Source: VRUE01 sp963816785 (GTDB taxonomy: Bacteria > Actinomycetota > Thermoleophilia > Solirubrobacterales > 70-9). From it: 64,000 nucleotides of DNA. Shown in pieces: positions 27,878 to 39,604 of this stretch. Made by a program: the position numbers and the translations under genes. The DNA is taken from NCBI GenBank assembly GCA_963816785.1, contig CAWFLL010000004.1, positions 1,550,001 to 1,614,000 of the forward strand. Direction: 5' to 3'. The notes below the pieces were generated by a model that did not search any database, was not told the origin of the DNA, and saw only the letters and a list, made by a program, of their open reading frames with translations. How positions within the stretch are numbered: position 1 is the stretch's first letter; each line of letters begins with the position of its first letter.

Positions 27878-30800
27878 GTGAATCCGCCCCAGGCACAGCC
27901 AGTTCCGGCTTCGCCGTGCACGACTTCAGGCCACCGCGCTGTCCGGGTTGCTGGCCTCGCGGCACTCCTCGCTTCGGTCTTCGCCCTATGGAGCGTGCCC
28001 GCGAACGCGGCCGAACACGTGGTCGTCAGCGGCGAATACGGCAAGACGGGACCGAAAGCGAGCGGCATCGGAAACGGATGCCGAATCGCCTGGCAGGCCT
28101 CCAGCAGCCGGCTCTACCTCTACTCGGACACCAAAATCTACGGCCTGCAGAGAAGCTCACCCGGCAGCGTTTCTCCGCTTAGCGGTGGCTTTCCCGTGAA
28201 CCTCCCCGGGATCTCCAGTTCCTGCGGGGACCGAGATCTGACGGTCGATAATACGGCCACCGGCTCCGCCGGCAACGATTTACCTCACTCCTTCCAACGC
28301 CCAGATCTACGGCTACAACTCTTCAGGAGTGGCACTGCCTTCGCCGTGGCCGGTAAGCCAGGGCTCGGGAGAAGTCTGCGGTGTCGCCGTCGGCAACAAC
28401 GGGAATGTGTGGGGCGGCTACTACAGCGGCAGTCTCGTCGTCCAGTACACATCGGCCGGAAGCGCGCAGCCGAGCATTGCCTTCGGCCAGAACCTCTGCA
28501 AGCTCGAGGTCGACCAGACCAACAACGACCTGTTCGTCGGGGGGTACGGGAGTGGGGTCCTGTTCAAGCTGTTGGCGCCGAGCTACGCGACCAAAGAAAC
28601 CTTCCCAAGCGTCGGTTCCAATCCGGGACTCGCGATCAATGGCGGCGAAAACAAGATCTACGTCGCCAATGGTTCGAGTGTCAAAGCCTACGACACAGAA
28701 AGTGCGGCGCTCGTCGAGAAAATCGACGTTCGGGGGAAGCGCCCTCGACGTGGCTGTCGACGAAGCGACCGACACGCTGTTCGTCGTCGTCGATCCACCC
28801 GGGCTGAAGAAGGGTTCATCAAGGAATACCTCGGCGTCAAAGTGCCAAAAGCAATCACCGGCGAACCGATTGGGAATTCCGAAGTAACCGGCACCGCTGA
28901 CCCGAATGAAGCGGGGAACATCACCGAATGCTACTTCGATTTCGGGACAACCGTCGCCTATGGCAGCACGCAGAACTGCAACGAGTCGCTGCCGATCACG
29001 AGCGTACAGGGCGTGACCGCGAACCTGCCCGGCCTTCTCGGAGAGCAGACGTACCACTACCGTCTTGTCCTCGGCACTGGTGAACCCGGCATTGTCGGCA
29101 GGGGTGCAGACAAGACGATCACACCCCACTACGTCGACAATCTCCATACCGGCGCAGCCACGAACATCACGCGGACGACCGCCACGCTGAACGCCTCGTT
29201 CGAAGGGACCGGGGACCAGACGCACTACTACTTCGAGTGGGGCTTGGATACCTCGTATGGAAATCAGTCGGCGGTCCCGCCGGGGGACGATGCCGGCGTG
29301 ACAAGCGGACCGACGCCGCTCAGCTTCAACGTCTCCGGCCTCACGGCGGACACCACCTACCACTTCCGGGTCGTCGCGACCAACTCGCTCGGCACCTCCG
29401 TCGCCGAGGACAAGACCTTCAAGACCAATCCGGCGATCAAACAGCTGATCACGAATCCGGCCACGCGAAGTCGAGACCAACGAAAGCCGTCTTCCATGGC
29501 GAAATCGACCCGGACGGTCTTGCGACCACCTACTACTTCCAGTACGGCCAGACGATCGCCTACGGACAGACGGTTCCCCTGCCACCTGGCGATCCCGTTG
29601 GACCGACGACACCTGGCCTGACCCCGGTGAGCGCGGAAGTCACAAACCTCAAACCGAACCTGACCTACCACTTCCGGATTGTCGGAGTCAACGAAACCGG
29701 GACCACTATCGCGGCCGACGACCAGACGTTTATCACTCCGCAGCCGCCTTCTATTGAGGGCTTCACGAGCAAGAATCTCACCGCGCAGTCAGCTCGAACT
29801 TGAAGCGCGCATCAATCCGAATGGTGAGGAAACCGAATACTTCTTCGAGTACGGAACCACGATTGCCTACGGCCTGGTCGCGCCGATTCCGGCAGGGACG
29901 TTGGTCGCCGGTAACAGCGCGCAGACCGTGGTTGTCGCCGATCTTCGGCCTGCAGTCCGTCGTCCATCACTTCCGGGTCGTCGCGAAAAACAAATGGGGC
30001 ACGACGACCTCCGGCGATCAGACCTTCAACTTCTACCCCGAGCAGTGCCCGAATTCGGTGGCTCGGCAGCAGACCGGCGCCGGGCACGTGCCGGACTGCC
30101 GCGCATACGAGCTGGTGTCCCCAGCCGAAGCTGGGACTGTCAACCTGTTCTGCGGCAGGGGCCGCGTCTCCAGAAGGCGTCCAGCCCACCACGGGTGATG
30201 ATCGCGGGTAACTTCGGTGCCCTCGAAGGGGTCAACGCTCCGAACTTCCTCTTCGATCCCTACGTCGCGACCCGAACCAACACGGGATGGGAAACGAAAT
30301 ACGCCGGCATTCCGGCCGAGATCGCCGGCGGTGTCGCCGGCCAACCAGGCATTCATGCAGGCGTGTTGAACGGAGCGCCCGTTGCCGCTGACCAGGGACT
30401 CGACCACATCCTCCACTGGAGGTTCGGGGAGCCCTCGATCGGTCGGGGAATTCTTCTATATCGGAACCAGGCACTACTCGCCCTACGTCTATCGGGCCAC
30501 AGGGGGAATTCCTCGGCCGTTATCCGACCAATCTCGATGAAGTTCGCCGGTGCAGACAACCCGATCAGGACTCCGAAGTTTCGAAGTTCAGGATACGCCT
30601 GAAAACGGCTGGGCCGGAGACCAGAATCTCTCACCGGACGGCAGTCACTACTTCCTTTCGACAAATCGATACGCCTTCGCACCAGGTGGGCTGGTCGCCA
30701 AAAACGCCGGTCCGGGCTCCGTCTATGACAACGACATCGAGGGCGGCAGCGTCAGCATCGCGTCCAAACTGCCCGCTGGGGGCGACATCCCCGCGCGAGT

Positions 30801-32184
30801 CCACCGTTGCCGAACCACTTCATCGAAATCTACTCGAGCTCCACCGATGGCTCGCACGTCCTGATCGGGGCGCCGAGCCAGTGCTTCACCGAATACCTGT
30901 TCGCGTACTTCCTCTGCGCCGAAACGTTCAAGTACTGCGACGGCCCACCTCTATATGCGCGTGGACGGGGCCGTCACCTACGACGTCTCACAAGGGTCAT
31001 CGGGTCAATTTCCAGGGCATGACTCGAGAACGGCTCCACGGCGTTCTTCACCTCGGCCGAGCAGATCACCACGGATGATCACGACACGAGCATCGATCTC
31101 TTCAGATGGAGCGAGGCCACGGATGAAATCACCCGCATCTCGACTGGAGTTGACCCTGCTGGCGACACGGACGCTTGCTCCACCTCGTGGATCTCCAAGT
31201 GCGGGGTGGAAGTGCTCCCCGCCACCGGCGGTGGCGACAATGAAGAACTGAAGAACGTCGGCCTTTCGCGCCGCGACTGACAACTCAGTCGCTGCTGACA
31301 GTGGCGACATCTACTTCTATTCGCCCGAGCGGCTCGTTGACAGCAGCGCGACGCCGAACCAGCGAAACCTCTATGTGGCGCGCGAACGGAGCAGATCGAG
31401 TATGTGGCCACGCTGCCGACGGCCAACAATCGGAAAGTGACGCGCATCCAGGTTACGCCCAGTGGATCGCATGCCGCTTTTGTGACCGCCAGCCGCCTGA
31501 CCTCCTACGACAACGCCGGCTTTGAATCGATGTATCTCTACGACGCCGAGGCGCAGTCCCTCAGCTGCGTCTCGTGCGATCCGACGGGCGCCCCGCCTGC
31601 CAACAATGTCAAAGCGAGCATGAACGGTATCTTTCTCTCCGATGACGGTCGTCCGTTCTGGGCCACCGCGGATCCGCTTGTTCCGCGGGACACGAATCAG
31701 GACACCGATGTCTACGAGTACTCGGGCGGCCGCGCCCAGCTGATCACCTCGGGGATCGGCGAGAAAGTGCGCCCCTACGAAGCGACCGGCGGATCCAACT
31801 TCTTCGGCAAATCGTTCTGGATAAAGGTTGGACTTGTCGGCGTCAGCGCAGACGGCGTCGATGTCTACTTCGTCACCACTGACACCCTGGTAGCTCAGGA
31901 TCACAACGGGGCATTTCCGAAGATGTATGACGCGCGTACCAACGGCGGCTTCCCCGTCGCCGCGCAGGTGGCGCCGTGTGAAGCGGCCGACGAGTGCCAC
32001 GGCTCCACCAGCAGCCTCGCCTCACCAGGGAATGTGACGAGCACGGCCAACCTCGGCGATGGTGGCAACGCAGCTGAACCCAGGAAGAGAACAGAGGAAG
32101 GCGAAGCGACGTACCAAGAGACACAAGCGTCACAAACAACAAGGCCATCATGGAAAGCGGCCCAACGGGAGGGCAGGCAAGTGA
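27878..32184 (+). CDS. A3: large secreted propeller/FnIII surface protein (many frameshifts)
   Basis: GGGAGAGG precedes the GTG at 27878. A signal peptide (VAGLAALLASVFALWSVPAN) comes first. The reconstructed order is an NHL-like propeller (YVANGSSVKAYDTES), then four FnIII-like modules of about 95 residues at 28830-29120, 29130-29430, 29440-29745 and 29750-30030 (HYYFEWGLDTSYG, TTYHFRVVATNSLGT). A CPNSVARQQ...PDCRAYELVSP hinge leads to a PD40/TolB-like propeller, then MYLYDAEAQSLSCVSCDPTG, NGIFLSDDGRPFW and AADECHGSTS, and a Lys/Arg/His tail reached by a frameshift near 32075. About ten frame changes are needed. The TGA overlaps the B3 GTG. Probably a cell-surface protein; binding partner unknown. 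Confidence 0.72.
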
Positions 32185-35027
32185 GCACCCGAGCAGTCAG
32201 CACTGTCGACGCCCGGCGTCGTATGGCTCGCGTGCCATCCCCTTGTTCCGCTGCGGCAGCGATCGTCCTGTTCCTAGGCGTCCTTGCGAGCGAGGCGAGA
32301 GCGGGTGCACCAATCACCGCGGTACTCGCCGAACCGGTCTCGACCCAGGCCGGGGCCCACGCGAATGTCGTCGCTCGGCTGGGCTTCGACAACGTGACCG
32401 AAATCGACCCGTGTGACTGTCACGTCGTCAGGGACGTCATTGTCAACACTCCGCCAGGGGTGGTCGGTACTCCCCACAGCATCCCGGCCTGCTCGGAGGG
32501 GGATCTGGCATCAGGGAAATGCCCGGTGGACTCGCAGGTCGGGCTCATGCTCATTCATTTTTGGCAGGTCAAAGACTTCCGAACTGGTTCGGTCGTACCT
32601 CTCTACAACATGAAGACCGCCCCGAACGAGCTGGCGCGCTTTGCCTTCCCGGTTCCGCTGTCGAACTCGAACTCAGTCAACATCACCGTCAAAGTCCGAA
32701 CTGAGAGCGACTACGGCCTCGAATTCCACACTTTCGGGATTCCGAGGCTGCTTCCCACCTCGGGCTTCACGCAGCTCAATTGGGGCATCCCTGGCGACCC
32801 GGTCAACGACAAGACGCGCTTCGGGTTCACTGCAGGCAAGGAAGGATCATGTCCATTCAACTTCGAAGACATGCTGGTGCCACTATGCTGGCTGAACCGA
32901 CACTCTGCAGCACAGGTGGCCCTCCGGTATCGAGCAACGCCGCGCTGTCGTCGCTGTTGAACAATCCCACTAGCTGCAGCGGTCCGCTCACAGTCACGGG
33001 AGAAGTCGATCGGCTACGACAATCGAAAGCGATTTCGCCGAAGCAGACTTTCCCGGCGCTGACGGGTTGCGACCAGCTCAGCTTCGACCCCAGCCTCAGC
33101 GCCAAGCCGACGACCAGCCACCGCCGACTCCCCGTCGGGGTCGACGCAAGGTAACCGTACCTCGCAGGTCGCTCAGCCCGAATCGCTGACTCCGTCGGCG
33201 ATCCACGATCTGACCGTTACCCTGCCGCCGGGCTTCACGGTCAATGCGAACGCCGCCGACGGCAAGACGGCTGCATCGAGCGCGGCGCGAACTTCGGCAC
33301 GCGCGAAAGCGCGGAGTGTCCCGAGTACTCCAAGATCGGCACCCTCGAGGTGACCAGCTCCTCCTTCCCGAGCCTGCTTCCGGGCTGTTCTGTTACCTAG
33401 GAGAGCCGTTGCCGGGCGATCGCTACCGGGTCTTCATGACTTTCGACGGCTTCTCGCTCGCATGTGAAGCTGGCGGGGACCGCAGAGCTTGACCCAGTTA
33501 CGGGGCAGGTGACGTTCTCGTTCAAGGACCTGCCCCACTTCAACTTCCAGCGGTTCAACGCGCACGTGTTCGGGGCGGAGCGAGGGCATCCTCACCACGC
33601 CGACGCAGTGCGGCACCTACCCGGTCGAGAGCACGTTCAGGCCCTGGGCGTACCCCGACCTTCCGGAGCAGACCTCGACCCAGTTCTTCACGATCGACAG
33701 CGGCCCTGACGGGGTGCCCGTGCCCGCCGGCAGATCGGCCGCTTCGCCCCCGAACTGACGGCAGGCGTCACCGACAACACCGGCGGCGCCCACACCGACT
33801 TGATCTTCGACCTCACCCGCAAGGATGGCGACCAGAGTCTCGGTGGCCGTGAACGTGAAGGCGCCTCCAGGATTCTCGGGTGTGCTCGCCGGCATCCCCT
33901 ACTGCTCCGAGGCCGCGCTGGCTGCCCTCTCCCAGAGCTCATATCTGGGAGTGACCGAGCTTGGGTCCCCGATCTGTCCCACGAGCCGAGTCGGTACCGC
34001 CAGCGCCGCCGCCGGGTGCGGGCAGCCGCCCGGTTTCCTTGCCGGGGTCCGTGTACTCTGGCCGGTCCACACAACGGCGCTCCGCTCAGCCTCGCCGTCG
34101 TGACCCCGGCGGTTTCCGGGCCCTATGACCTCGGCAACGTCCTCGTTCGGGTCGCCCTGCAGGTCAATCCGACCACCGGGCAGGTGAGCGCGATCTCAGA
34201 TCCGCTTCCCCGAATCATCGAGGGCATTCCGCTGCACCTTCGCCGGGTGATGGTCAAGCTCGACCGGACATGGGTTCGCGCTCAATCCCGACCAATTGCT
34301 CACCGTTCTCGATGGATGCCACAGCGTTTGGCGATCAAGGCGCCGTGGCAAATCTCTCCAACCACTTCCAGGTCGCCAACTGCGGCAGCCTGCTCGTTCA
34401 AACCCAGACTTCGCATCAAGCTCAGCGGGGCGGTCAAGCGACGCGGCCATCCGGCGATTCACGCGGTTCTGAGGATGAGACCGGGTGGAGCCAACCTGCC
34501 GAACGGTGGCGGTGACGCTTCCGAAAGGCGAGCTTCTTGACAACTCTCACATCGACACGATCTGCACCCGAGCGGGTTTCACCAGTAATGCTTGTCCTAC
34601 CGGCTCGAAAATCGGACATGCCGTGGTGAAGTCACCTCTCCTTGCTGATCCGCTCGAAGGAGCTGTCTACCTCCGTGCGTCCTCACACAGGTTGCCGGAC
34701 ATGGTGCTCGATCTGGAAGGCCAGGTCGACTTCGAGGCCAGCGCGAGAGTGGACAGCGTCGGTGGTCGTCTACGTACCACTTTCGAAAATATCGCCGACG
34801 TTCCGGTCAGCTCGGTGGTCCTGGATCTGGATGGTGGAGGGAAGGGCCTTCTTGTCAACAGCGAAGACCTCTGCAAGGGCAGGAAGAGGGCTCGGGCGAT
34901 CATGACAGGCCAGAACGGCAGGCGCTCCGATGCGCGCGTCAAGTTGCAGACCGCCTGTGGCGGCCGTAAGTCCAAACGGGACGCTCTCCATGGTCAGACA
35001 ATGCTTCGAGCAGGGAAGGCGGGTTAG
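32181..35027 (+). CDS. B3: secreted Cys-repeat protein, type II (heavily frameshifted)
   Basis: The GTG start overlaps the A3 stop (GTGA). A signal peptide (SPCSAAAAIVLFLGVLASEA) leads to STQAGAHANVVARLGF and the first module (NTPPGVVGTPHSIPAC, CPVDSQVGLM). Later modules are seen in pieces: GCDQLSFDPSLSAKPTT, LPPGFTVNANAADGK, YLGEPLPGDRYRVFMTFDGF, PPGFSGVLAGIPYCSEAALA, and CPTGSKIGHAVVKSPLLADP. At least eight frame changes occur, starting near 32870. It has the densest damage of the four B genes, so true decay is possible. It is closest to B2. Its TAG directly abuts the A4 start. Confidence 0.65.
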
Positions 35028-38000
35028 GTGGCCATGAGGGTTGGGCGGAAGGAATCAGTGGCCACAATGCGGCGCGGGCGGGGCTTCGCCATGGCGACGC
35101 TCGTTTCGACGGGCGCGCTTGCTGCCGCAATCATCGCAGCGAGCCCAGCTCAGGCGACGACCACCTTCGACTTTCAGTTTGGAGGGAGCGGCACCGGTGG
35201 CGGGCAGTTCTCGGCCCCCAACGACATAGCGATCAACCAGACGACTGGGCGACGTCTATGTCAGCGATCGCAGCCTGAACCGCATATCCAAATTCAACGC
35301 AGCCGGTGAATTCATCCTCACCTGGGGCAAAGAAGTCAACCAGACCACCAGCGGGAATGTTTGCACCGCGGCGTCGGGTGATACCTGCAAGGCCGGCGTG
35401 GCCGCCACAACTGTCAGGTGCGCTGAATCAGCCACAGGGAATCGGGGTCGACCGCAACACGGGCGACGTCTACGTTCAGGACAGCGGCAACATCCGCGTC
35501 CAGAAGTTCGACGCGAATGGCAACTTCATCCTCATGTGGGGGAAGGGCGTCAATGAAACAACGGGTGGGAACATCTGCACCGCCGAATCTGGAGACACAT
35601 GCAAGGCCGGCACCCCATCCGGCGATCCGACGACAGAAACGCCGTCCGAGCTGGGCGTGTTCTACCGCTGGCATGGAGCCGGGGTCGAAGAATCGAGACC
35701 AAGCCTCACGGTTGATGCTGAACGGATACGTATACGTTGGCGAGTGCTGCTCAGTGCCCGGTGACCATACCCGCGGTCGAAGAATACCCGGTGGCTCGAG
35801 TGCAGAAATTCGACTCAGCGGGCCACTTTGTTTCCGTTCTCGTGCCACCCAAAGGTGACGGCAACGAACTCAGGTTTCCACGGTCCCTTGCGGTGAACGC
35901 GACCGGCCAATTCTACGTCCGCGATGACGGGTTCCTGATTGCCTCGGAAGGGATCATCCAATACGACCCGTCGGCGTTCACACCAGAAGGCACACCCGAT
36001 GCAATTCCTATTCGGTCATGGGGGGAAGCCACGTTCTTCACTGGAAATTCCCTTCGACATCGACCCCAGCAATCAGTACATCATCGCAATTGAAGAACAC
36101 TGCGATCTCCTGCCCGGAACAGCTCGGACCTGTCCACATCGTCGAGTACCACCCCTCGTCCCAAGAAGTCGACTGCACCATTGTTCCCAGCACTCCGACG
36201 GTGAGTCAGTCGAAAGCTGCCGCGACGAGCCCATCGCACGATCTCTATGTCTTGGTCGACGGGTCGCCGGACAGGGTAGCGGTCTTCGACACTCCTGTCG
36301 CCACGCCGCCGGAAGGTGGCTGAGAGTCCGCAGGCGAAGGAAATCACGGCGACGAAGGCGGTCATCAACAACAAGATCGCCGCCAACCTTGACGACACCA
36401 CCTATCACGTCGAATACGGCACCAGCCCGTGTTCGGAACTACCAAACGACTGCACGTCAACGGCCGAGTCGAGCAGCATCGGTGCCTCCTACACGCCGAA
36501 GCCAACGAGCAGCACCGTCACAGGTTTGGAGCCCGACACCGACTATTACTTTCGGGTAATTGCGAGCAACGGGGCAGGTTCGGACACTGGCCCCGAAGTC
36601 TCGATCCACACCTATCCGAGTTCGAACTTCGATCCAACCTGCCCGAACAACCTCGCCCGCCAGCAGACCCATTCAGCCCTTCTCCTCGATTGCCGAGCAT
36701 ACGAGCTGGTCTCTCCAGAAGAACAGGGCGGCTATGACGTCGAGTCCAACGTGGTCCCGGGCCAGGAGCCCTTTGGCGGCTATCCGCATGCCGATGACAC
36801 TGCGCTCTTCGGAATCCACAACGGCGGAATCCCTGGTGTCGGCAAGCCGACCAACCGCGGTATCGACCCCTACGTCGCCACCCGGGATGCCGCAAATCAG
36901 CGCTGGAACACGGAGTACGTGGGCATTCCGGCCGATGCGCCGTCCATCGAACCGTTTTCCTCCACCGTTGCCGGTGTGGATCCGGGTCTGCGCAATTTCG
37001 CCTTCGGCGGCCCCGAGATCTGCAGCCCGTGCTTCGATGACGGCAGTGCCGGCATGCCGCTCCGCAAGGGGAGGAGCGGCACCGCTGGAGCAGGGGATGG
37101 TCGGTTCGATTCCGGTCGCTCAACCGGAGCCAGCAGGGGAGGTGCGCCGGCATTTCTCTGGCGACGGCAGCCACTTCCTCTTTGGTTCGGAGCAGAAATT
37201 CGTGCCGGCGGGCAACCCCGATAACGGCAACGTCACGATCTATGATCGCGATCTCGCCGACGGCACCACGCAGGTTGTCTCGACTCTTCCCGATGGCGTC
37301 GACGATCGAAAACGGCGATGAGCGTCGTCGCTCTCGACGTCTCGCAGGACGGCTCCCGCGTCCTGATCGGGAACAGGGTCTCGACCGACTCTGAAGGCAA
37401 TGACTACTTCGACCTCTATATGCACGTCGGCTCCTCGCCGAACTCCGTCGCGGTCGCAGACACCGCCGGCGGTGTCCTCTACGCGGGGATGACCAGCGAC
37501 GCTTCCCGGGTCTTCTTCAGCACCCGGGACCAGCTCGACGACGACACTGACTCCAGCACCGACCTGTTCCAGAGCGGACGTAGGCAGCTCGAGCGCCAGC
37601 ATGTGATCGCGTCTCCGTCGGCCAGGGTCGGTACGGGCGACACCGACTCCTGCGATCCCGCGAGCAACAGCTACAACCCCGACAACTGGAACGCGATTCC
37701 AGGCGGTCCGACCGATTGTTCGGCTGTTGCGATTGGCGGCGGCGGCGGCGTCGCTTCTGCGAGCGGGGGCGTCTACTTCCTTTCGCCCGAGCTGCTCGAC
37801 GAAGCGGCCGAAGAAGACGGAGTCGACGGCGCGCCGAATCTCTACCTGTCCATGCCGGGATCCGGGCCGCAGTACGTCACGACGCTCGAGTCGAGCGCCA
37901 GCACGCCGTTGGCTCAGACGCCGACGTTCGATGGCTACCTCGGCGCCTTCACGAAGCCGGTCGGCGCCGCGATCGATCACCAGGACGGCTCGACCTACGT

Positions 38001-39604
38001 CTACGACGTCGGCAACGCGGGCGAATTCGGGGGGCCGGGAGCATACGTTCAGAAGTTCGACTCCTCCGGCACCCCAGTTACGAGCTACGGCGAAAACAGC
38101 AAGAACTACGGTGCCGGTAGCGGTGAAGCCTTCCAGAGCGTGGGCGATCCAACGTTCCTCAGCGAATTCGGGCTAAACGATCCCATCCCGACTCAGATCG
38201 CGGTCGACAACTATCCGAGCAGCGATTCCTATCGCGACCTCTACGTTCCGTCGACGACATTCCTGAGCGGCCTCAACGTCAGGAAGTTCGACTCTGCCGG
38301 AAACTACCTCTCGACGATCTCAGTCGGAGGCGAACTCCGCTTCCCAGGAGCTATCGCGGTCGACCAGATCGAGTGGAAAGCTGTATGTCGGAGCCATCGA
38401 ACTCTTCGGTACCAATACGATCAAAGTCTTCGACGACAGCGAGCCCAACGCCGAAGTCTCGCCGACCTCGTTCTCGGTCAGCGGTCCGCCACTCGGGATC
38501 GCGGTCGGATGGAGCGGCTGGCAAAGTCTATGTTGCGACCGGCTCCAAAACCGAAATACGGAGCACAAGCACGGGGCTCTCCCTCGGAACACTTGACTCG
38601 AATCCTTCGAAGGGCGTCGCGATCGATCCGGCCAGCGGTCGTGTGTATGTCGACGAGGGCAACAGGTTGCGTGTGTACTCCAATGACGTCGAAGTCGGCG
38701 TGCTCGGAACGGGGCTCTTCACCCAGTCGATCAATCTCGCCGCCGATTCGAACAGCCTGATCGTCTCGAATCGCGGTAGCGGGAACGTTGCCGTGTTCCG
38801 CCCGGAAACGTTGGCCAGCAGTGCCTACGACAGTCCGCTCGTGATCCACGGCGTCAGCGACGCCGAGACCCGCCACACGGACTGACTTCCAGACAACCCT
38901 AGACGGTGACCAGGCGGTCCTCTCGACAGTTCGCCCACTCACGGGGTTCAACAATGGCGGCCAGTACGAGTTGTTCCGTTTGACGCATCCGGTCGACGAG
39001 CACGACTGCGTTTCCTGCAATCCGACCCTCGAGATCCCAGCCACCGATGCAAGCTTGGCTTCAGATGGTCTGAGCATCAGCGACGACGGGCGGGTCTTCT
39101 TCAACACCGGTGAGAGCCTGGTCTTGCGGGACACCAACCGCAAGCGGGATGTCTACGAGTGGAACGACGGCGAGATCGGGCTGATCTCCACCGGGCAGGA
39201 CCGTTCGGATTCGGCGCTGTTGACGGTCGAGTGCTGACGGGACCGACGTGTTCTTCTTCACCCGCGAGACCCTTGCGGCCAACGACAAGAACGGCACTCT
39301 GATGAAGATCTACACCGCGCGCGAGGATGGCGGCTTCTTCGTCATCCCGCCGCCGCCGGGCTGCCGCGCCTCGGACGAGTGCCACGGCCCGGGCAGCCAG
39401 GCCCCGCGTCCAGCGCTGATCGGAACCTTGAAGAACAGCGGTGGCAACGTCCCGCCGTCGGAAAAGCCAAAGCGCTGTGGGAAGGGCAAGGTCAAGCGCA
39501 ACGGAAAGTGCGTTCCGCGCAAGAAGCGTCAGCGCAAGACGCACAACCGTGGGAAGCAACAGAGACCACTCGACAGGCCGCCATGGCTGAGGCAAAGAAG
39601 ATGA
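35028..39604 (+). CDS. A4: large secreted surface protein with two NHL propellers and one FnIII module (frameshifted)
   Basis: AGGGAAGG lies eight bases before the GTG, which directly follows the B3 stop. A signal peptide (MATLVSTGALAAAIIAASPA) leads to an NHL propeller with GGGQFSAPNDIAINQTTG, GALNQPQGIGVDRNTGDVYV and IRVQKFDANGNFILMWGKGV. Then come one FnIII module (36340-36610), the CPNNLARQQ...LDCRAYELVSP hinge, a PD40-like propeller (VIGNRVSTDSEGN-type repeats), a second NHL-like propeller (about 37920-38870), and the C-terminal block GLSISDDGRVFFNTGE, YTAREDGGFFVIPPPPGC and SDECHGPGS. The tail is Lys/Arg-rich. Several frame changes occur. The TGA overlaps the B4 ATG. Confidence 0.72.
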
